The notes under the pieces: model-generated
Seen by the model: only the letters and a program-made list of their open reading frames with translations
Told to the model about the DNA's origin: nothing
Databases searched by the model: none
Assembly: GCA_024275095.1 (NCBI GenBank)
Contig: JAJRZV010000003.1
Location: 1 to 6,359, forward strand
Direction of reading: 5' to 3'
Length of the DNA stretch: 6,359 nucleotides
Source of the DNA: a bacterium
GTDB taxonomy: Bacteria; JAJRZV01
In this document: one piece after another, positions 1 through 6,359 of the stretch
Numbering within the stretch: position 1 is the stretch's first letter
Layout of the letters: every line of letters begins with the position of its first letter
Position numbers and translations under genes: made by a program

Positions 1-1601
<1,601 letters not shown>

Positions 1602-2072
1602 TTAATCTACGACCTTAATTTTAAATTTCAGTCGCGAATCCCCCACCTGTATCTCATCCCCGTGTTTCAGGCGGGTTTTCGTAATTTTCACCCCGTTAAG
1701 ATATGTTCCATTGGTGCTGGCAAGATCCTGAATATAGGCAATGTCTCTGGACCATATCTCGAGAGCGAAATGCTTTCTCGACACTTTCGGATCTCGAATG
1801 ATAAGGTCGGCGTCGCCCCTGCCCACGGTAATGCGACCCTTTTTCACTTCGTACTCCATGCCCCTCGCGGGGCCATCCACCACCTCCAAGAGAACCCTTA
1901 TACCCTGAGGAAGGCTCTCCGGCGCGTCGGTTTCGTCCACACGCATTTTCCTGGTGCGTTCTTCTTCAGCGTAGGTATCCGAAGAGTCCAGCTCCACCAG
2001 TTCACCGTTGCAATGAGGACACAATATCCAGTCGCCTTCTACTTTTTCACCGCACTGTTTGCACTGTCTCAT
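1602..2072 (-). CDS. Zinc-ribbon and FHA-domain protein (156 aa)
   Basis: This is a small, probably cytoplasmic signalling adaptor. Residues 4-21 form a zinc-ribbon with two CxxC pairs (Cys4, Cys7, Cys18, Cys21). An acidic, Thr-containing linker follows (about 27-56), then one FHA domain (about 60-156). The FHA core motifs are present: GRG at 84-86, SRKH at 98-101 and STNGTYLNG around Asn121, so phosphothreonine binding should be intact. There is no signal peptide or membrane segment. I chose the ATG at 2072 because GGAG sits 8 nt upstream. A GTG at 2081 would add three residues but overlaps that GGAG. The gene starts 21 nt after the kinase stop and ends 37 nt before gyrB. The kinase is the natural candidate partner: FHA proteins next to Hanks-type kinases are often substrates or phospho-readers. 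The linker threonines (33, 40, 48) are candidate acceptor sites by inference only. Confidence 0.92.
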   Translation of the reverse strand: MRQCKQCGEKVEGDWILCPHCNGELVELDSSDTYAEEERTRKMRVDETDAPESLPQGIRVLLEVVDGPARGMEYEVKKGRITVGRGDADLIIRDPKVSRKHFALEIWSRDIAYIQDLASTNGTYLNGVKITKTRLKHGDEIQVGDSRLKFKIKVVD

Positions 2073-2080
2073 GGCTGCCA

Positions 2081-2084
2081 CTCC
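2081..2084 (-). promoter_or_regulatory. Ribosome binding site deciding the FHA gene start
   Basis: GGAG lies 8 nt before the ATG at 2072. Its last G is also the first base of an in-frame GTG (2081-2079), so the GTG cannot use this site. This supports the shorter 156-residue protein. Confidence 0.7.
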
Positions 2085-2093
2085 ATAAAAGTT

Positions 2094-3098
2094 TTAAGAA
2101 AAGAAATAATCCACAATCCTGCGCATTAATCCGCGCTTTCTCGGCTCCTTAAGCGTGCGTCTGAGTGATGATGTCTTTTCCGTAAAAATCATCCACGTTC
2201 GCGAAAATGAATCAAGATATTCCGGGGCTTCACTCAATCTGGCGGGAGTTGGGAGACGCTTTCTTTCAGCACACGCCAGGAGGGCTCTTTTCAGTGCTCC
2301 GGCATCATCAAAACGGTTATCGCGATCCTTTTCCATACACCGGAGAATGACATCGGAAAGGCTCTGAGGCACCCCCGGATTTCGTGAAGATGGTGGAACG
2401 GGTTTTCTATACATAATCGCATTTACAACCTCAGCAACATTGGCACCGGTGAAAGGTCTTTCACCTGTCACTGCAAAGTAAAGGGTTGCACCAGTGGAAA
2501 AAATATCAGTTCGAGCGTCCAGCTCGTCTCCTTTTATTTGTTCCGGAGACATGTATGCCGGTGACCCCCAAGTTTCGCCTGTATCTGTAATTTCTGCGTC
2601 CTGGAGCTTCGCGATGCTGAGGTCCACCAGCTTGACTCCTCCATCTGAAGTGATAAGTACATTGGTAGGTTTTACGTCTCTATGAAGCACACCCGAAGCA
2701 TGAGCTGCTTCCAGAGCATCGCATATCCGAACCCCCACATCCACTGCTTCTTCCGGAGCCAGCGGCCCCAGCCTTCTCACCTGATCATGCAGGGTAATGC
2801 CACGCACCCTCTCCATAACGATGTACGGAATATCTTCATAAAACCCCACATCAAAAATTTGAACCACATTGGGATGTGAAACCCTGCCAGCAGCCCGGGC
2901 TTCTCTGAGAAATCTTTCTATGTATTTGCGACGTTCTGACACATTCATTGTACGGGTAAAAGTCATGAGTTTAACGGCTACATCCCGATCAATCACGGGA
3001 TCATGGGCAAGAAATACCGTGCCCATTGACCCCCTCCCGATGACCCCTTTGACGCAGTAACGCCCCAGAGCCTTAGGCCATGCTGAACCTTCCCACAT
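2094..3098 (-). CDS. Hanks-type serine/threonine protein kinase, soluble (334 aa)
   Basis: A eukaryotic-like Ser/Thr protein kinase that phosphorylates proteins from ATP. The kinase domain fills about residues 13-275. It has a glycine loop GRGSMGTV (21-28), the ATP-anchoring VAVK lysine (Lys43), the alpha-C glutamate (Glu66), the catalytic loop HRDVKPTN (139-146, Asp141 and Asn146), SPE (184-186) and the helix-F aspartate (Asp198). All catalytic residues are present. The DFG motif is altered to D-L-S (159-161): the metal-binding Asp is kept, but Phe and Gly are replaced. The tail (about 276-334) is basic and has no transmembrane helix, unlike PknB-type receptor kinases, so it should be cytoplasmic. 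Start choice: ATG at 3098 or the adjacent TTG at 3101, since an in-frame stop lies just upstream. Neither has a Shine-Dalgarno, and a promoter -10 box sits 7 nt before the ATG. It is the first gene of a probable kinase-FHA-gyrB unit. The substrate is unknown; the FHA protein is the best guess. Confidence 0.95.
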   Translation of the reverse strand: MWEGSAWPKALGRYCVKGVIGRGSMGTVFLAHDPVIDRDVAVKLMTFTRTMNVSERRKYIERFLREARAAGRVSHPNVVQIFDVGFYEDIPYIVMERVRGITLHDQVRRLGPLAPEEAVDVGVRICDALEAAHASGVLHRDVKPTNVLITSDGGVKLVDLSIAKLQDAEITDTGETWGSPAYMSPEQIKGDELDARTDIFSTGATLYFAVTGERPFTGANVAEVVNAIMYRKPVPPSSRNPGVPQSLSDVILRCMEKDRDNRFDDAGALKRALLACAERKRLPTPARLSEAPEYLDSFSRTWMIFTEKTSSLRRTLKEPRKRGLMRRIVDYFFS

Positions 3099-3105
3099 CA
3101 AAGTA

Positions 3106-3135
3106 AGTATATAGGAAAGAAAAACCTACTGTCAA
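3106..3135 (-). promoter_or_regulatory. Sigma70-type promoter for the kinase gene
   Basis: A perfect -35 TTGACA (3135-3130) is followed by TATACT (3111-3106) with an 18-nt spacer. The overlapping hexamer TATATA (3113-3108) gives a 16-nt spacer. AT-rich DNA lies further upstream (about 3148-3178). Transcription should start near 3098-3101, at the kinase start codon itself, so the transcript would have almost no 5' leader. Promoter strength and start site are inferred from consensus only. Confidence 0.72.
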
Positions 3136-3196
3136 CGGCAAAATTCCCGAAATTTAACAATTTTTTATTATATTTCAAGCACATACAAACTGCCTG

Positions 3197-3886
3197 TCAC
3201 CGACGCGCATCCTCCACCACTCTGCCGTCTCTCAGTCTGATAAGCCGGCGTGCTTCTTCCATCACCATGGGATCGTGAGTGGAAAAAACAAAGGTCACAT
3301 TTTTTTCCTGGTTGAGCTCCGCCATCAACTGAATGAGTCTCCGTCCTGTATCTGAATCCAGGTTGGCAGTGGGTTCATCCGCAAGCACAATGCGCGGTTC
3401 CGTAATCAGTGCCCTGGCAACAGCAACCCGCTGCTGTTCACCACCGGATAGCTGGTTGGGTCTTTTGTTCAGGTGTGCCCCCAAACCCACTCTCTCCAGC
3501 ATTTCCCTCGCTTTCCGGCGACGGGTTTTCTCATCCACCCTCCTGAGAAGCAGCGGAAACTCCACGTTTTCAAGAGCTGTCAGCACCTCTATCAGGTTGT
3601 AGGTTTGAAAAATAAATCCGAGATTTTCGAGCCTGAACCGGGCTCTTTTTTTGCCCTGCAACAACGATGTATCTGTACCATTGAGAAAAACCCGACCAGA
3701 TGTGGGTTCATCCAGGCACCCCACGATATTTAAGAGGGTTGTTTTGCCTGAACCAGAAGGACCTGCGATGGCCAGAAATTCACCTTCCTCAACCGTGAAA
3801 CTCACACCCCTGAGTGCAGGAGTAGCCACCCCTTTCGACGTGTAAATTTTTTCAACATTCTCCAGCCTGATCAAAGGTGCACTCAT
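3197..3886 (-). CDS. LolD/MacB-type ABC transporter ATP-binding protein (229 aa)
   Basis: The cytoplasmic ATPase that powers the adjacent FtsX-like permease. It shows every ABC motif in order: Walker A GPSGSGKTT (42-50), Q-loop glutamine 94 (FQTYNL), signature LSGGEQQR (146-153), Walker B with IVLADEPT (166-173), D-loop ANLD and switch His204. The size and the sequence style (ALRGVSF, GCLDEPTSG, SGGEQQRVAVARAL) place it in the LolD/MacB/FtsE subgroup. This subgroup drives mechanotransmission across the inner membrane rather than substrate passage through a channel. The start ATG overlaps the permease stop (ATGA), which indicates translational coupling. GGAGG occurs 13 nt upstream, inside the permease gene, which is a rather long spacing. 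It is the last gene of the operon, and no convincing terminator follows. The neighbouring LolA-like protein makes transport of lipoprotein or another hydrophobic cargo towards the outer membrane more likely than drug efflux. The family is certain, the cargo is not. Confidence 0.96.
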   Translation of the reverse strand: MSAPLIRLENVEKIYTSKGVATPALRGVSFTVEEGEFLAIAGPSGSGKTTLLNIVGCLDEPTSGRVFLNGTDTSLLQGKKRARFRLENLGFIFQTYNLIEVLTALENVEFPLLLRRVDEKTRRRKAREMLERVGLGAHLNKRPNQLSGGEQQRVAVARALITEPRIVLADEPTANLDSDTGRRLIQLMAELNQEKNVTFVFSTHDPMVMEEARRLIRLRDGRVVEDARR

Positions 3887-5112
3887 ACGTATTTAATCGC
3901 CTCCACCGGCTGGAGTCTGGATACTTTGTAGGCTGGGTAAAGAGACGCCAGCACAGCCACCAGAAAGATAACCCCCACAGAGCTTGTCACGTGATACAGG
4001 CTGTCAGCCGTGAAATAGGGATAAAGCACCTTGGGCATTGCAAACATTTCCATAATGTCTGAAAAATTGCTCAAATCAATACCCACATGATTGAAATATA
4101 CACTGAGAAGAATTCCGAGACCCATGCCAGCGGCGACCCCTATTAAATTGAGCATTATTGATTCCAACACCACCATCCGAAAAATCATTCCCATATCAGC
4201 ACCCATGGCATGCATAATTCCAAACTCGCGTGTTCGCTCGGTAACAGACATGAGGATCGTATTCATCACGCCGAACCCTGCGATGATGGTCACAATAATC
4301 AGTATGAGGTACATGCTCGCATTATCCATTTCGATGCCCTGGTAGAGAAAAGGCATGATGTCCTTCCAGGTGAGAACCTCGTACTGTTTACCAAGCTGAG
4401 CCTGCAACTCTTTTTTTATTTCGTCGCTTTTGCGCAGGTCTTTCAACTTCAACGCAAACTCGTGAATGCCTGTAAGATAGAGCATGGAAGCCACTCCTTC
4501 GATGTGAGCAATCATTGCACCGCTGTTCAGTTCGGTAACGCTGAAATCTACAATCCCGCGCACACGAAATGCCTCTGCTCCGAGTGAGCCATCTGCTGCC
4601 TGCGAAAGAAGTACCACTTTGTCTCCAACGCCGACGTTGAGATTTTCAGCCAGTATTTTCCCCAAAAGAACACCCTTTACATCGTCAGGTTTCAAATACT
4701 CACCGGTGATGACACGGTCGTAAAAGTATGTAACCTTCATTTCCTGCTCCGGCTTAACGGCAAGAACCATCACCCCTGCGGAATCTTCAGCGCTGGAGGC
4801 GAGAGCATATGTCTTTATCCTTTCAGAAATACCCGATATCTCGGGATGGGAGGCAATAACTTTGCGAACGGTGTCAACATCCTGGATGGTGTCTTCAAGA
4901 GCCGGGTTTTTGGCAAATCCTTTTTTGTGTATCTGAATTTCTCCAGGGAGCACATCGCACGAAAGTCGTATTACCTGTTCGTGCACGCCGTCTATAAGCG
5001 CCCAGAAAAAGACCAGGGATGCCACACCCACGGCTATGGCCGCAACGGTGATGAGAGAACGCCTGGGATTGCGCCAGGTATTGCGCCACGTCAGTTTCAG
5101 AATAAGGCTCAC
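3883..5112 (-). CDS. FtsX/LolC-type ABC transporter permease (409 aa)
   Basis: The inner-membrane subunit of an ABC transporter with the LolC/E and MacB topology. The N-terminal RNPRRS motif leads into the first membrane helix (about 20-42). A large periplasmic domain follows (about 43-265), and then three C-terminal helices (about 267-290, 310-338 and 375-395) of the FtsX permease domain. TERTREFGIMHAMGA (291-305) is the typical cytoplasmic coupling region, and SLYPAYKVSRLQPVEAIKYV is the classic C-terminus. Length fits LolC/LolE (about 400 aa). Only one permease gene is present, so it probably works as a homodimer with the downstream ATPase, unlike the LolC-LolE heterodimer. The start is GTG, preceded by AAGGA at 8 nt. 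This GTG overlaps the stop of the restored LolA-like frame (GTGA). That junction argues that the upstream gene originally ended at 5109. The cargo is inferred to be a lipoprotein or other hydrophobic envelope molecule. Confidence 0.95.
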   Translation of the reverse strand: MSLILKLTWRNTWRNPRRSLITVAAIAVGVASLVFFWALIDGVHEQVIRLSCDVLPGEIQIHKKGFAKNPALEDTIQDVDTVRKVIASHPEISGISERIKTYALASSAEDSAGVMVLAVKPEQEMKVTYFYDRVITGEYLKPDDVKGVLLGKILAENLNVGVGDKVVLLSQAADGSLGAEAFRVRGIVDFSVTELNSGAMIAHIEGVASMLYLTGIHEFALKLKDLRKSDEIKKELQAQLGKQYEVLTWKDIMPFLYQGIEMDNASMYLILIIVTIIAGFGVMNTILMSVTERTREFGIMHAMGADMGMIFRMVVLESIMLNLIGVAAGMGLGILLSVYFNHVGIDLSNFSDIMEMFAMPKVLYPYFTADSLYHVTSSVGVIFLVAVLASLYPAYKVSRLQPVEAIKYV

Positions 5113-5890
5113 CGACTTCTTCCTTTCAGGGCTTTCAGAGAAAAGCGTGAGGCAGGAATTTTTACGTTAAATTTCACGTCCTGAATGCTGAGCACTGTTT
5201 CGTATCCTTTTTTCTTCACCGGGATCATTCGCATGATCGTCGGTATGAGACGCCCCCCATTTTGCGCACACGCTCAAAAGTCATATAACGTATTAATTCT
5301 CCTCGTTCGTTATAGTATTCAGCTCTGACAGGAATGTGGCCTGGAATTTTCAGCGTATAAACAATCTTCCCCCACACCACCGGAGCATCCGGCTTGGGTG
5401 TAAGTTGAAGTGTGTATGTTGTGTACTTCCCGCGTCTCTTTCTTTCAAGAATGGTTTTGTCATAATCACGAGAAATGGACGACTCTTTCACGAGGTCATC
5501 ATTTGTAAAATCGCTTCCCATCCAGGAGTTCATCATCATGGAAGGAGGAATTCGGATAATACGTTCAACACGGGGGATGTACATCCACATATCGTTTTTC
5601 AGTTTGAGAAACGCCGTACCTCTGTCACGGACAGGCTCTTCAATCACCACAAAAGATTTATCCCCTTCTCGCTGGTCCCAGAACCGTATGGTGTAACGTC
5701 TCGTCCACGAGGGACGGGTAACAATCATGGTATAGGTGCCTGTGCTGGTAAGACCCCGAAGAAGGTCTTCTGCCTTTTGTACCAGGTCTTCTGCTGTTTC
5801 AGCCCGGGCAATTCCCGTCAGAAACCATGCAAGTATAATTATCCCGGCCGCTCGTTCAGTAAAATGCTGACATTTTGAAAAAATACGCAT
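5109..5890 (-). CDS. LolA-like outer membrane lipoprotein-sorting protein, interrupted by a frameshift
   Basis: A predicted periplasmic carrier of the LolA-like 'outer membrane lipoprotein-sorting protein' family. It has a signal peptide (1-30: Arg/Lys n-region, core GIIILAWFLTG, cleavage after ARA). The family's hallmark segment follows at about 101-134, with MWMYIPRVERIIRIPPS and MGSDFTNDDL. The first frame stops at 5225 after 221 residues, right after MGG in a run of six G (5258-5253). In the -1 frame the protein continues with RLIPTIMRMIPVKKKGYETV and 27 more residues to a TGA at 5111-5109. That gives 260 residues in all, the usual size for the family. The restored stop overlaps the permease GTG start, which confirms the original end. 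One added G would repair the gene. Possible causes are a homopolymer sequencing error, a real mutation, or -1 recoding at G GGG GGC. The start at 5890 is the only usable one and gives a 35-nt overlap with the upstream barrel gene. GGTGG lies 7 nt before it. Confidence 0.9.
5252..5258 (-). other. Homopolymer frameshift site, possible -1 slippery heptamer
   Basis: On the coding strand the sequence is ATG GGG GGC GTC. The last G of ATG with the next two codons gives G GGG GGC, which fits the X XXY YYZ pattern of -1 slippage sites. A one-base backward slip gives MGG followed by the conserved C-terminal frame. Without the slip, eight unrelated residues and a stop at 5225 follow. The position is directly seen; the functional meaning is open. 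Confidence 0.6.
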
Positions 5891-6359
5891 CGCCCATCCA
5901 CCAGAATTCGGTTCCCTTCTTACCCGCTGGAATTATAGCTCCTGCACTGATCTCCATAAACTGAAAAGGAATCCACTCCGCAACAGGGAAAAAAACACAG
6001 CTGTTATCATTCAGGTTCACCTCGAATCCCAGGGAAAGTGTAATCGGATAGTTCAGAGACTTGCTGATATATAAAGCCGCGTAATGGCGGCCCAAGGAAC
6101 CAGTGCCCGGAGGACGGCTGAAAAATTGAGTCAACACTTTCAATTGTGAGAATCCAGAGGTAGAGTATGAACTGAGAATCTGATTAAACGGGTATTTATC
6201 CGATGATGTAAAACCGTCTGTGTAGTTAAGAAAATACTCGAGAATGAGATCGAAACCCTCTTCCAAGCCCCTATCGTATCCCAGCAGAAGCTTGAATCTC
6301 TTCTCAGGAACAATCAGGTCCGCCCTGAGCACCCCTTCAAAAAGGTTAAAAGCGACCGA
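5856..6359 (-). CDS. Probable outer-membrane beta-barrel protein, C-terminal 167 residues (5' end cut by window)
   Basis: The frame is open to the right window edge, so the real start lies outside; an internal GTG at 6332 is not a credible start. The visible part shows alternating hydrophobic and polar stretches with many aromatics, for example FKLLLGYDRG, FDLILEYFLNY, YAALYISKSL and LSLGFEVNL. Short polar or Gly/Pro-rich turns separate them, as in transmembrane beta-strands. The chain ends in AYFFKMSAFY, a C-terminal strand with a terminal aromatic residue, as in proteins folded by the BAM complex. I do not recognise a specific family. Its stop lies inside the LolA-like gene, 35 nt past that gene's start, so the two are probably translationally coupled. 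Barrel, LolA-like carrier and LolC/D-type ABC genes in one operon suggest a joint envelope transport or assembly route. The barrel could be the outer-membrane endpoint or the cargo. A different beta-rich envelope protein remains possible. Confidence 0.72.
   Translation of the reverse strand, partial: SVAFNLFEGVLRADLIVPEKRFKLLLGYDRGLEEGFDLILEYFLNYTDGFTSSDKYPFNQILSSYSTSGFSQLKVLTQFFSRPPGTGSLGRHYAALYISKSLNYPITLSLGFEVNLNDNSCVFFPVAEWIPFQFMEISAGAIIPAGKKGTEFWWMGDAYFFKMSAFY

Noticed and set aside
3141-3155. The AAATT/AATTT inverted repeat as a rho-independent terminator
   Set aside because: The stem is only 5 A-T pairs and is not followed by a T-run on the transcribed strand, so it is too weak to call.
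3197-5112. Calling the ABC pair a MacAB-type efflux pump or FtsEX
   Set aside because: MacB carries ATPase and permease on one chain, and no MacA-like adaptor is present. FtsX is shorter and usually accompanies cell-division genes. The LolA-like neighbour favours a Lol-type role.
5336-5878. A 180-codon plus-strand reading frame opposite the LolA-like gene
   Set aside because: It is antisense to a gene with a clear signal peptide and family motif, and the translation looks like random sequence.
5856-6332. GTG at 6332 as the start of a 158-residue protein
   Set aside because: The frame stays open to the window edge without a stop, and the part upstream of the GTG continues the same strand-like pattern. 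The gene is truncated by the window rather than starting here.

Overview
The window looks like chromosomal DNA from a Gram-negative (two-membrane) bacterium of moderate GC content. A beta-barrel-like protein, a LolA-like periplasmic carrier and a LolC/D-type ABC transporter indicate an outer membrane. The Hanks-type kinase paired with an FHA protein and the sequence character of GyrB would fit a deltaproteobacterium-like (Desulfobacterota or Myxococcota-type) lineage. That placement is an inference, and the sequence alone does not fix it. Every gene I can support lies on the minus strand, so transcription runs from the right edge to the left edge.

Right part (6359 to 3197) is an envelope-trafficking operon. 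In order of transcription it holds the C-terminal end of a probable outer-membrane beta-barrel protein (cut by the right edge), a LolA-like outer membrane lipoprotein-sorting protein, an FtsX/LolC-type permease and a LolD/MacB-type ATPase. All the genes overlap (35 nt, then GTGA and ATGA junctions), so they are probably translationally coupled. The LolA-like gene is interrupted in a run of six G: the first frame ends at 5225, but the missing C-terminal 47 residues are intact in the -1 frame down to 5109. This may be a sequencing indel, a recent mutation, or recoding at a G GGG GGC heptamer.

Middle (3196 to 3099) is a short AT-rich spacer. It carries a good sigma70-type promoter whose -10 box is only 7 nt from the kinase start codon, which predicts a leaderless kinase mRNA.

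Left part (3098 to 1) holds a soluble Ser/Thr protein kinase, a small zinc-ribbon plus FHA-domain protein and the first 520 codons of gyrB (cut by the left edge). They run head to tail with gaps of 21 and 37 nt, so they may be one transcription unit. A kinase with a phosphothreonine-binding partner directly upstream of the gyrase B gene suggests, but does not prove, a link between phospho-signalling and gyrase expression or activity.

The gyrB reading frame is open across the whole left 1.56 kb. I saw no RNA genes, mobile elements, CRISPR arrays or long repeats. No gene-free stretch exceeds 100 nt.
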